Assembly: GCA_037157565.1 (NCBI GenBank)
Contig: JAZHRO010000036.1
Span: 134,160,501-134,224,500 of the forward strand
Reading direction: 5' to 3'
DNA: 64,000 nt
DNA from: Thalassia testudinum
Taxonomy: Eukaryota; Streptophyta; Magnoliopsida; Alismatales; Hydrocharitaceae
The notes beneath the pieces are model-generated. The model made no database searches, had not been told where the DNA came from, and saw only the letters and a program-made list of their open reading frames with translations. Positions within the stretch are counted from its first letter, which is position 1, and every line of letters starts with the position of its first letter. Positions 32,017 to 43,669 of this stretch are shown here, one piece after another. Both the position numbers and the translations under genes were made by a program.

Positions 32017-33060
32017 CTAAAATGAGATCCTCTATCATTTGTGATGGCTTTAGGTACCCCAAAATGAGAAAAGCTAAAATTCTGAACAAACTGTGTTACC
32101 ACTCTATGATCATTTGTTCTCATGCGGATGGCTTTAATCCATTTAGATATGTAATCTATAGCTCATAAGATGCACTTGAAGCCATAAGAATTTGGAAAAG
32201 GTCCTATAAAGTCTATGCCCCAATGTCAAAGATCTCGCACACTAGAATCGGGTTCAAGGGCATCATGTCTCGGAAACCAATACTGCCAAGAGACTGACAA
32301 CGTTAACATGCCCTACTATATTCATGTGCATCCTTAAAGATCGTGAGCCACTAAAAACCACTCTGCAAAATCTTGGTAGCGGTCTTTTTGGCAGGGAAGT
32401 GACTGCCACACGCTTGGTCATGGTAGAACGATAGTATACTATCTATCTCCTTATCAAGGACACACTTCCTAAGAATCTAACCTTTACAGTGCTTGAATAA
32501 CCAAGCTTCTTCCCAATAATAGTGCTTGGCTTCGGATCGAAGTTTGTCTTTTTGATGTTTAGTCTAGTTAGTGGGGACTACTCCAGAAGCCAGGTAGTTA
32601 ACTATGTTAGCATACTACGGAAGATCAGAAAAAATTTCCAGCAATTGTTCATCAGGGAAGTGGTCTACTATGGAAAGTGAAGGAGACATTGCTTTAGAAG
32701 GAAGGCGGGATGAGTGGTCAGCTACAACATTTTACTTCCTAGCCTTGTCACGAATTTCTAAATCCAAATCCTATAGAAGTAGGATCCATCTAATCAGATG
32801 AGATTTTGCAGCCTTCTTAGTGAGAAGATGTTGAATTGTAGTTTGGTTGGTGTAGACGATAATGTGGGAACCAAAAAGATATGGTCTGAATTTCTCTAGT
32901 GCAAATACTACTGCAAGCAATTCCTTTTGATGACTGTGTAATTCCTCTGTGCTTCATCTAAGGTCTTGCTAGCATGGTAAATGACTGTAGGCTTCCTATC
33001 CAGTTTTTTCCCAAGGACAACCTGATAGGTCAGCTTTAGTGGACTAAATTAGAGCCTAAG
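32017..33060 (-). pseudogene. Ty3/gypsy pol pseudogene: RNase H and N-terminal integrase (X, upstream half)
   Basis: Minus-strand translation shows RNase H (VIYHASKTLDEAQ, LLAVVFALEKFRPYL, IVYTNQ, about 33020-32760), the post-RNase H block RWILLL...DLEIRDKA, the integrase H-H-C-C zinc-binding region (HDQACGSHF...C.RCQ, about 32430-32285), and the start of the catalytic core with its first and second Asp (IDFIGPFPNSYGF-like, about 32210; NDRGSHF-like, about 32030). Several stops. The wording is typical of the Athila/Tat branch of plant gypsy elements. Upstream reverse transcriptase is not found; homology stops near 33060. It continues at 9478. Confidence 0.88.
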
Positions 33061-33194
33061 TACATTATTATTGGAATGTGAAGCTGATTTAAAGCATGCA
33101 TTACATTAATAAACCATTTAAGCCTTAAAAATTATCATTCCATAGATTGTATTAATTTTTACATGCCTTGAATAAGTGATTTGATTAGTTACTA
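33061..33194. other. Short unassigned segment upstream of X pol
   Basis: AT-rich, with no reverse-transcriptase coding recognisable. Either a deletion junction or unrelated sequence. Confidence 0.4.
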
Positions 33195-34577
33195 ATGCGC
33201 GTGGAGATTTGTCGTGAAAAGGTTTGAGTTTGGAAACTCGTCATCGTAGTTTGATTTGCAAGAAAATTCTTCGATTAGATAATATTTATAACTGAAACTC
33301 GAGATGAGTCCTGGGTCGACCACGGGGAGGTGAACGTTTGGTTTGAAAAATCCACGTTTCACTTTTTATTTATTTTTGTCTTTTTTATCTTTTCTTATTT
33401 TTTTGGTATTTTTATCAAGCAAGAGATTAGGTCGATAAAAACTTTATCTACTTGCAAAAATAACGTAGAGAGAGAGAGAGAGGAACAATCATATATTTAT
33501 GAACAAATGTTTCTATAACTATGAAAGCAAAAAAAATACACTACAAAAGTGGAAAGAAAGAGATAGGTGAGAAGAATCCCCCTCGACGGTTGCTTGGAGG
33601 ATGTCTCACTCTGACGGTGCCTGGATGAAGGTGGTGAGGAGCGGGATGGGGGAGAACGACTGTATGGGAGGGAGAATGGGGTAGGACGTCGTCGTGACGA
33701 GGATCTTCTTCCCGAAGGAGGTGAGAGGATGGCCACTAGATGCTCCATGATGGGAGGCGGGAAAATATTTGATTCTACTCTAGAGGAGAATCCCAGGCTT
33801 GGGATAAGCTCTCTTTAGAGCCTTGGAGGTGGTGAGGAGAAGAAAGGAAGAGATGAAGAAGAATGGGAGGGGTAGGGGGCCTTTTATAGTAGAGGAAAGG
33901 ATCAATTCATATCTAGGACATTTAGTGACGGTCATAAACATCGCTGAAGATCCACAGCAAACATCGTTGAAGACAGCCTTACACCCATGCTGCCGTTGCG
34001 CTAGCACGTGCTTCGTGTGCCAATGTCGCGCACCATGTCGTGCATGCGTGCATTGGCATGTGCTGCACTGCTGTTGCTGCTACCTCCGTGTGTGCCCATG
34101 CACACCTGCTGCTCTACTGCACGTGTGTGCCTTCGCACGCACTCGCGCTGCTGTGCGCGTGCAGTGGAGCATGCGTGCACATGGGTGGCCTGGGTTGCAC
34201 CACGTGGTGCAATCTGGGTCGTGTAGCTTCTTTCCTTTGTAGGGGTAGCTATAGAGGTCGGATTGAGTCAATTTTCACGCCATTGGGCTATGATCGTCGA
34301 CTCAAATCCATCTGTGCGGTCAGATTTGTCATTTGAAGCTCCAGATTGCATCACCTAGTCCCTCGGCCATTGATCTTCCCAGACTGCATATGATGCTATG
34401 GGACTCTGATCAAGGTGATTTCAGAGGCGTTGGACTTCGATCGTCGTCTTGATCAAATCCATACGGTTGGATCATCAATCCGAGGCTCTGAATTAAATCT
34501 CCTTCTCTCCTGGCCATAAGAAGGATGCAATTAACCTAAAATATATACAATTACTCTAAATGCAGAATGATGCATGC
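33195..34577 (-). mobile_element. Truncated LTR1 LTR, minus strand
   Basis: Begins TGCGCGTGGAG at about 33195 and follows LTR1 through the GA microsatellite (33465-33481), TATA box (33880-33888), CG-rich centre and G-box palindrome (34195-34212). It stops abruptly at 34577, before the usual terminal ...CATCA. No tRNA-like cassette is seen. The junction with LTR3 leader sequence has no duplication, so a deletion or illegitimate recombination is likely. Confidence 0.8.
34195..34212. promoter_or_regulatory. Perfect G-box palindrome in truncated LTR1
   Basis: TTGCACCACGTGGTGCAA is a perfect 18-bp palindrome centred on CACGTG. Relative to the D copy, both arms differ but remain complementary. Confidence 0.65.
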
Positions 34578-34662
34578 CAATTTCTTAAGAGATATTGGAA
34601 TCTTTCCCAAGAATCATAAAACTCTTGCTATATTTTTGTTCCCCAACAACAGCGTCAAAAAG
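34578..34662 (-). mobile_element. LTR3 leader remnant with primer-binding site
   Basis: About 60 nt of LTR3 leader, then the sense PBS TGACGCTGTTGTTGGGGA (34640-34657, decayed tRNA-Asp type) and the 5-nt spacer before LTR3 copy b. It shows that copy b was a 5' LTR whose body has been lost. Confidence 0.75.
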
Positions 34663-36829
34663 TGATCACATTTTTGCATGATTTGTAAAAGTAATGTTTT
34701 AAGTTGCTGCAATGCACAAAAATGGATTCGCTTTTAAAATTTGTAAACCTAGATAGGGAAATATCTAGGGTCATCCAAGGAGGCAATATGTTACAAAATC
34801 GAATCTCTTGCTTGGAAATGAAAATTAACTTTCTTTTTGTTGCTTTCAATATGCAATTTTTATAGTTTGAAATAACTAAAGCAATGTGTATTTGATGGTG
34901 GGAAGGTGACTAACACCTAAAATTACTAAAGTAAAACCTAAGTGACAAGTAATTCCTCTCTCTAAGCTCACCCTAGGTAGGTGGAAACCTAGAGTAATTA
35001 GAGAGAGGGGGTGATTACACTAAGGTAAAAGTAAAATTGTGAGAAACACAATTAAGAAGATAGCAACTTTACTAGAGGAGAAAAAATGTTTTACAAAACC
35101 CTAGTAGAGGAATGCTTCTACTACTAGAAATCAAAAACACAAAAGTGAAAACATTAGTCCTCTTGATGATGATGATGGTGAAGAAGAGATAGAGGCTTCT
35201 TGCTCCAAGCCTAGTAGCTCCCGGCCTTGCTTGGCCGTCCTCCAAGTTGAAGAACTTGCTCCTCCTTGGTGTGGCACAATGAAGAACAAAGAAGTGGAAG
35301 AAGGCACCAAGGGGGTGGGTAGGATGCCCCCTTAATCTTCTTGTATTCTTCTCCCTCCTTGGCTGTAGGTTAGGGTGGATGTAGGGTGGAATTAAACTAA
35401 ATGGAGGATGGGGAAAATGGTGGTGATTAAAGGTTTTTTTATAGAGTAGGATGGGGGGTATAGGTGGCTCTTGAAATGGATGGCTAGGATAGGATTTGGG
35501 AGGTAGTTGGGATCCTATGGTGGAGATCATTTGGCGCCACCTTAAAGGGTGTTAAGGGGGTGGTTTTGATGGCCAAAAGGCACCTAGGGTTGGCACCAAA
35601 AGTGGTTTCTAGAAGGGGGTTAGGTGGCGCCAACTTAGGGTTGTAGAAGGGGGGTTTTGTGTAGGGTGGATGAGGCTTGGAAGGGGTAGGTGTAGGGTGT
35701 AGATGGGAGGTCATTTTGGCACCTAAAGGAGGGGTTCTAGAAGGGTTAGTTGGCACCAAAATAGGTGTCTCTTGGTGGTGGTTGAGGGGTGAAAGGGTGG
35801 CTAGGTGGTGGTGCCAACTTGGAGTAGGGTGGAGCTAGCTTAGGTGGGCTTAGGTAGGGTTTAGTTGGTGGAGCTAGTTAGGTAGGGTTTTAGGGTATTA
35901 GATTGCCAAGGGAGCTAGAGCTTAGCTAAGCTAAGCTAGCTTAGCTACGCTAAGCTAGCGTAGCTAACTTAGCTAGTAGTAGAGTAAAGGAGGAGGCAAT
36001 TGGAGGTAGGGTTTGAGGGGAGGAGCTGGACAGAAGAAGTCTAGAGTTGAACTGGAGCCGATAGCTGCTGAAGAAGATGGCATGGAGCTACTTTAGCTGG
36101 CTTAGCTTGCTAGTTCTTTGCTAGCAGCTAAGTCAAGATAAAGTAAGTTAGCTTCTACTAAGGTATGCTGAGGTGAGCTGGGCCTAATATTCGTGGGGAT
36201 GACCTAGCTAGTTGGAGTAGGTAAGGTAGCTTAGCTCAACTAAATTGAGCTAACCTGAGTCCCCGGGAGCTGGACTTGAGCTTCTGAGCTAAGATGAAGT
36301 CATCTTCAACTGGCTGGAGTTGAGTGGAGCTGGATGCGGCTGGTTCTGAGCTGAGGTGAACTCCAGTCAACTTAGCTGAGCTAGCTATAGCTCCCAGTGA
36401 ACTAATGGGAGCTAAGATGAGCTAGATTCAGCTAAGTTGAGCTGGATCTGAGCTGACTTGAGCTAAGGTGAGCTAAGATGAGCTCTCTTGAGCTGCCATT
36501 CAGTTGAGATGAGTTGAATGGAGCAAGAATGAGCTAACCCTAGTTCAAGTGAGCTGGATTCCAATTATGGTGAGCTAGGTAAAGCTGAGTTCCAGCTGGT
36601 TTGGGCTTCTCCTTCACCAGTTGCCTTCTTGAGTGCTAGTGTTTTAGAGGACTATCAATCTGTATATCCCTAACACTCACAAAAACACATAAAAAAAGTA
36701 ATAAAAAGTAAAATGCATGCCTAACCTAATTTATGCCTAAATGCAACGTAAAAATCCATTTTCAGAGCAAAATCCTAAGAGCTAGATTTGTTTTAATACA
36801 TAAGAATGATGATAAACTGGCATTTATCA
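34663..36829 (-). mobile_element. LTR3 copy b: 5' LTR, minus strand
   Basis: 2,167 bp, colinear with 699-2971 throughout. It has the same terminal hairpin at 36829, TTGGCRCCAA array (about 35531-35820), TTCTAGAA at 35607-35614 and 35735-35742, and AGCT-rich domain (about 35830-36610). A (GAT)n run lies at about 35164-35176. Confidence 0.87.
35830..36610. repeat. AGCT-rich domain of LTR3 copy b
   Basis: Same degenerate GAGCTGA/AGCTAAGCTA composition and position as in copy a. It keeps an overall order similar to copy a, so it is a conserved LTR segment rather than an independently expanded satellite. Confidence 0.8.
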
Positions 36830-38771
36830 GGGGGTGTGCCATTGCTTCTCCAAAGGTGGATGCTCTCCACCCACAATTCTCTTCCTAGGGTGGCGTGCAC
36901 CGCACTCAAGACCTCCTACTAAGGTCTTCTTTGCTTGGCTGCTTCTTTGGCTGGTGGGGGCACAAGAAAGAAGGGAAGAGGGGAAGGCACCAAGGGGACA
37001 AAGTGTCCCCTTAATCTTCTTCTTCTCCTTCTTCTCTTGGCCAACTATATGGTGGAGTAATGGTAGAATTAATGAAGCCAAAGGATGGGGATTAATGGTG
37101 GTAGGTAGGGGGTATATATAGGAGTGGTGATGGGGATGTAAGTGTAGGTGAGGTGTAGGGTTAGGATGGGCTTATGAGGGTGGTTAGAAGATCCTAGGGC
37201 TAGGGTTATTTGGCACCAAGGGAGGGGGTGTGTGGATGGTAGTTATGTTGGTGGAGAGGCACCATTAATGGCACCAACCATAGGAGGGTTAAGGTATTGG
37301 TGGTTGGGTTGGAGAATGGAAGGTTAGGATGTAGTTGTGAAGTCGATGGAGAGTGGATATGTGGGTGTAAGTTGGCGCCAACATAGATGTTAGTTAAGTG
37401 GGCTCTTGGCACCAACTAGAAGAGTATTAGGATGTGGTTTGTGGGTTAAGGATTTGGCACCAAATTGGGTGGTGATGATGGTCTTATGGGGGTAGGTGTA
37501 AGGTGGAGATTAGGGTGGTTGTTGGCACCAATTTGTAGGGGTGTGTGTAGGGTATTTTGGCGCCAACTTAGGGTGGTTAGGAGGTAGTTATGGTGGTGAA
37601 AAGGTGCTTGTCCTTGGCACCAACTTAGGTTTCTAGAAGGGAGGTGGATGGTGGAGATAGGTTTAAGGGAGATGTGTAGGGCTAGGATGTGGGTGTGTTT
37701 TGGCACCAAAAGAGGGGGATTCTAGAAGGTTGAGTTGGTGCCAAAACAAGGTGACTTTTGGTGGTGGTTGAGGGGCTAAGGGTTGTATGTTGGTTGGCGC
37801 CAACATAAGTAGGAGTAGGTGGAGTTAGGTGGACTAGTTAGGTGATGAGGTGGAGTTACGTTGTAGGTGGTGTTATGCCAATGGGAGTTGAGATGTAGCT
37901 AAGCTAGCTTAGCTAGTAGTTGAGTAGAGGAGGAGGTGGGATGGAGCTAGGGTTTAGGAAAGAGGAGCTGGAAAAAGAATGTCTGGAGCTAAACTAGAAC
38001 TGGTAGCTGCTGAAGGGAGCTGTAGGGAGCTACTTTAGCTGGCTTATCTTGCTAGTTCTTTGCTAGTTGCTAAGCCAAGCTAAAGTGAGCTGGCTTTTGC
38101 TGAAATATACTGAGGTGAGCTGGGTCTGATCTTCCCAAGGAGGACCTAGCTAGATAGAGTAGCTAAGGTAGCTTAGCTCAAATAGGTTGAGCTAAGTGGA
38201 GTCCCTGGGAGCTGGACTTGAGCTAGCCTGAGTTGTATGAAGTCATCTTCAGTTGACTTGAGTTGAGTGGAGCTGGAAGTAGCTGGACCTGAGCTGAGGT
38301 GGACTCCAGTCAACTTAGCTGAGCTAATTAGAGCTCCTATGAACTGATTGGAGCTAAGGTGAGCTAGACTCAACTACGTTGAGCAGGATCTGAGCTAACT
38401 TGAGCTAGGGTGAGCTAAGATGAGATGCCTTAAGCTACCATTAAGCTAAGATGAGCTGAATGGAGCTTAATGGAGCTAACCCTAACTCAATTGAGCTGGT
38501 ATCCAGCTGTGATGAGCTGGATTTGGTTGAGTCCCAGCTGGAATGAGCTTCCTCTTTACCAGTTGCCTTCATGAGTGCTAGGGTTTTAAGGACCTGTCTA
38601 TTTGTTTATCCCTAACACTCAAACAAACATATTAAATTACAACAAAATATGCACTGCATGCCTAACCTAATTGATGCCTAAATGCAGCCAAAAAACTGGT
38701 TTGCAAATTTAAAATCCTAATAGCTAGGTTTGTTTTAGGGTATAAGAATGATGATAAACTGGCATTTATCA
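36830..38771 (-). mobile_element. LTR3 copy c: LTR lacking its U5-side 0.6 kb
   Basis: Starts at a point equivalent to about 1290 of copy a and runs to the normal terminus (...CTGGCATTTATCA, 38771). It has the densest TTGGCRCCAA array, about eleven copies at 37208-37805, with TTCTAGAA at 37631-37638 and 37720-37727, and an AGCT-rich domain at about 37850-38560. It directly abuts copy b in the same orientation. The likely reading is that b's element inserted into c and a later deletion removed the left part. Confidence 0.83.
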
Positions 38772-40877
38772 AGTGGGGAACCACTATACATCTTATATCA
38801 ATTTTTGTGATTGTAATTTGTGCAAATCTTTCTTATTATTATTAATACTTTGCTTGAGTGCTTGTGCGCGTAGAATAGTAGCCGTCTATCTATAGATCCC
38901 ATCATTTAGAACACTTATGAACATCCATATAGATTAGGCTCAATCATATAAATATGATTTAAACATTGAATCCATGCCTAAAACATAGTTTGGACAGTTA
39001 TCAATATGGCATTTTACTGAATAAAGATTCTTAACATTAATTACAACCTATTAGAACATTGTACCACCATTAGGCTAACTCAAGGACTCATCTAAGTTCC
39101 ATTTTCATCATGACTAGTTCAACATTCTAATTTAATGATTCAATTCCAGTCATCTCTCAATTACTGATAAAGAGCTTCAAATTGATTCACTCAAGCTATT
39201 CAATTCATTCTAAATCCAATTAAAGTTTATATAAGTAGTTGAATGCTTGTTATACATTAGAATAGCCAAAGAAATTGATTGAAACTGAAAACCAAAGCAG
39301 GAGCTTCATGAATTCAAAGTTTGTCCAATTCCAATAGCTATTGAGGTGTTACTACTGTCACAAAATCTTGGAAAAATCTTCCATCCAGCTCTGTGTTAAG
39401 GTGTGGCTCATCATAGCTAAAATAACCAAGTTAGGCTAGAATTTAGGTTAAACACTATCAAATTAACATGATAAATGGGTTAAGTGTGGGAATTAATGAA
39501 AATGATCTAAAACACTCAATTTGTACTAAAAATGCATAATTAGGTCAATTTGGAGATATTCTATGTATTAAATATATATATGGTCCGGATTGCTATCGTA
39601 GCACGATAGCTTTCCTCTCAGTCTAAAAATATATATATATATATATGGTTATATTCAATGTCAATTGAACATCAATGTGAGCACAAAATCACAAATCAAT
39701 TGTGGGATTATTTTCTAATATGTTCAAATAGCATGCTGGTAAAAGTTCATGGAGTTTTAACATCATTAAGGCTTTAGAATTGATGATTTTCACTTAGGTC
39801 CTTCATTCATGTTTAGTACTTCACATATTCTACACTCAAAACTTGCAAGGGACTTGTTTGAAAGGTGTTAAGGACCTTCCTATCATAAGTCTTCCCACTT
39901 ATGGGCTCTTTCATAAACATCGCACTGTTTTGCTTTAAGGGCTTCACTTGCAATTAACCCAACAAACCTGGGGCTCTCTCCCTCGCACACTGTTCATACT
40001 AAAAAACATGGCTCTTCTAAGCCGTTCGTTCTTTGATCCACCTGATCTTCAGTCTATCCTCCACCATCCTCAGATCGTCGGTGCGAGCACCTTTGTGCCC
40101 TCACTTAGATCTCATCCAATGGTTATAGTTTATCTCCAAAAGTTCCTATGCCCTACACCAACACATATAAGCTGTTCAAACCTAATGCCCATGGCCTACT
40201 ATATCCAGTCACCTAATCTCCCTCACACTTATATAAGGAGCTCCCCACTCGAGCTACGACCCCATTTGACCCCCTTCCTACTTCCTTGGGTTGATCATTC
40301 ATTCCTCTCTAGTTTCCTCTACCTACTTCACTCCACGACTGGTGACAGTAGCTACCCTCCCTCCCTCATTTTGTTCATGTCGCGTTGGATTACAAAACAC
40401 TAGGGGGCATCCTAGATGCTCCACTAGTTGGCTTTTCAAGCACTGGAGATCCTCTTCCCCACTTCATCACAACTGACCATTGGTCATGATATAGAAATCC
40501 CATTCTTCCAATTAGAGTAGATTTACTTTCTTTCTAGGTAGGTTTACTCACTTTCTAGATAGACGTAGAGTAGATTAGATACTAGAGATTGCAATTTTGT
40601 GTCCAATTTCCTTAGATTAGGAGTAGATCAGAGTAGTGTAGATCCTCACCAATCCACCTCTCTGATCAATTCAGATCAAGGGCGATGAATCCACTTGTTC
40701 ATTTCAATCCATTAAGCTCCCACTTCATCTCATGATTCACGTTCACTCGATTTCTCAATGTTTAATCACAAACCACCTCATTCGCCATTGCTACCATGAA
40801 GTCTGAAGCTCTCCCCCTGCTACGTTATATCCACATGGAGGGTGTCCCATTCATTCCATAGATTCCTAAAAGCCCTC
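38772..40877. other. Unclassified AT-rich sequence (left part), interrupted by element E
   Basis: No gene found. A TATA-like ACTTATATAAGGA near 40225-40237 followed by a pyrimidine-rich stretch suggests a promoter, so this may be an old LTR (plus) continued at 58972-59975. A frame at 39948-40403 (151 codons) has no recognisable domain. (TA)n tracts flank an 8-bp hairpin at 39592-39610. Confidence 0.4.
39592..39610. repeat. 8-bp perfect hairpin between (TA)n tracts
   Basis: GCTATCGT-AGC-ACGATAGC, followed 12 nt later by CTAA. TA runs lie on both sides (about 39570-39581 and 39630-39647). The hairpin plus CTRR spacing resembles a Helitron 3' end, but the following base is A rather than T and no 5' end was found. 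Confidence 0.5.
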
Positions 40878-43669
40878 TGTTGGTCACTCTGAATCGGATT
40901 TTAAAATCAATGCATGTAGTATAGGTTGAATCAGCGTGAAAAACAAATAGAATTTATTACTCGAAGGAAAGTCCGAGGTCGAACATAGGGAGCAAATAGG
41001 AATTCAATCGCTAATCTCAATAAATAATGTAAACGAGAACAAGAACTTAAACCAAATAATGATATTCAATAAATACTAATATGTCACATTAGATATTCAA
41101 TGAATTCTGATGTATCTTGAGGCAATTAAAAAGTAGAGAAGCTAAGACAATGGTGATTTAAATCACCAATTACTCTCTAAGCATATATATCTCAAGCATT
41201 CAACCAATTTAAATTTCTCAATAGTAATTCCAATTCAATCGTTCACAGTATCAAGCCTCAAATCAGACGTCGGGTCTGATGACCATATGACTTAACTGAC
41301 ATATGCTATAGTGCTAGAGAAGCACTGTTCTTCTTCTTCCGCTTCTTTTCTTTCTTCTTCTCTCAAGTTCTTCTTTAGCTTTCCTTCTTCAGCAACTCTC
41401 TTCCTCTTCTCTGCCTTGGCTTCTCTTGCAAGCCTTCTTCCTTTCCTCCTCTTCTATGAAGGCTTTCTTCCTTGTCTTTATGCACAGGGGAAAACTCTCA
41501 GATTTGGCTAAGTGTTAGCCAATACATAGGGAAGAAAAACCCCCCACCCTCGCGCTTTCTCTCTCCTTTCTCTCTTCCTCCCGGGTTCCACCCTCCCAAG
41601 GCCCTTCACAGTGTCAAGTTATCGAGCACACGTGCACCCACGACTAGGCTCATCGGTAGTGGGTGGTGAGTGAGGTGTGAATAGGGCTTAGGCAGGTAAT
41701 CAAATGCCCTAGACCCATGGGTTAGGTGTCACGAGTGAGGCGTGCGTGGGTAAGAAGGACCTCACCCTCGTGTTAGGAGGTGAATAGCGTATGTGACAAA
41801 ATCAATTTATGTCGCTGCAGGCGTCTGTCAGCTTTCGAAGTGGGACTAAATGTCCCACCCTTCCTTCACGCAGGTCGCAGCAGGTGTTCCTTCCTCAATT
41901 GGAGCATTAGTACACCCTAGAAACTTCAATTGGATGCCTGGGAGGCTTCTTGGGAGTAAGTCGCATTGCTTGGGACTTCACCTGGGGCTTGCAATGCCTG
42001 GGACTTAAAGAACAAGGGCAGTGATGGCAGAAGTGGCAGAGCTCCAGTGAGGATACCTGCAAAGAAGAATACGGCCTTGTGGCCTTGTCAAAAGGTTTAG
42101 TAGGCTTCACCATAGCACGGTGAATGTGGTGATGGGTTCAGCGTGAGGCAAGGAGTGTTGTGGAGGTCGGATAGAGTCAGGACCAGAGGTGAGGTGATGG
42201 GTCTGTTCATGGTGTGATTGGGTGGATGATGGAGTGCGATAGGTTAAAGTTTTTATGCGGGAGGATGAGGTGAAGATTTTGAGGTGGTCGGCAAGGCAGA
42301 TGGAGTTGTGTAGAAGTGGAACCACCTCACTGGAGGAGTGGTCAGAGACGGAGAAGACGGGGATGAGTACCATAGTCGAGGCCTTGTTTTTGGGATTTTT
42401 GGGTAGGAAGTAAACTAGGAATCTAAACTAACTAACTTAACCTAACCTAATCAAACGAAAGAGGGGAGAATCCACACCGAGGGTACGTTGGCGACGGAGA
42501 AGACGAAGTGCTCTGGTGAGGGTAGGTATGGCGACGACGATGGGAATGATGCTCCTACTGGTACAGCCAAGAGCGGATGAGAGAGAGGAAGAAAATCCGG
42601 CCACTGGTATTGTGGACGGACGATGAAGGAGGTTAGGATGAATCATCGGAGCTTGTGGAGCTTCGCGACTGGAGTAGAGAGAGGAAGGTAGGGGTTTCAC
42701 GGTCGGAATTAAGCTTGAGAAGTTCGGCCTGATCTGGGGGTCCTTTTATAGGTCTTTGGATAGGAAAGCTCGCTAGAGATAGAAATTACAAGATACCCTA
42801 ATCTCTCATGCATTCGCATGAGAGATTGGGAAAGTTTTTCAGATTAGGAATTGGCTCAAAAGGAAGGGAATTCCTTGACGAACTTCCCTTTCAAATCTGA
42901 GAGGGATTCGTCAAAGAATGGAGAACATGGTATTTTAAGATCACCGGAGTTGTAGGATTAGGATTCATGGCGGTAGGGACCTTTTTGAAGAAGATGATGG
43001 AAAAGATAGGGACCTTTGTGTAAGTAATTCAAAAGCTAAGGACCCATGTGGAATAAAGGAAATCAGACTTGGACCAAAGTGCAAACTAGGTTGAAACAAT
43101 CTTAGATTTGGCCCAAATTTTGGTACAAACCTAATTTAGACCTGAGGAATCCAATGGTGAAGTTTTACTTTTGTTTTGACGTAGTTTGACTAGGTAATTT
43201 TTACTATTACCAAAATTAGGGCAAATATCTATCTGAAACTCTATTTTAGGTCAAGATGAGTTCCAATGGTCAAATCAAAGATGCCAAACCTAGAGAATAT
43301 TTTTCTATGATTTTTAGAGGGTCTAGGTGAATGTTATCCTGACCAGAACTTCAATGGATTAAGCGAGTCTATTTTTAGGGTTTCGGAAGTCATTTAATTC
43401 TCAAAACATGTGAACACCCTTTTCTGTTTGTTTTAACTAACTTGTTTGACTTTTAAGACCATTTGACCTTTATCTAACCCCTGAGAAAATCCATGGTTAT
43501 TCTACATTCAAGATATGATGGTAAAATCACAGTTTTAACCCTGTTTTCTTGTCTTTCTCTCAGAAAGGATTTATAATGACTTATGGCCTTCTGATGGTTA
43601 TGTGGGAGCATTTAATAACTTAATCAGATCAAATTGAGCTAGTTATGGATCATGATGGTGTTCCCATCA
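40878..43669 (-). mobile_element. 3' LTR of element E
   Basis: 2,792 bp. The sense start at the right end is TGATGGGAACACCATCA (hairpin, one unpaired position, loop AAC). TATA box 42742-42750; CTT-rich block about 41325-41470 (GAA-rich in sense); a CAGACGTC-containing inverted repeat near 41264. Confidence 0.9.

Noticed and set aside
39948..40403. 151-codon plus-strand frame
   Set aside because: No recognisable domain, a later ATG-rich overlap at 40291-40476, and the TATA-like sequence lies inside it. Probably chance in an old repeat.
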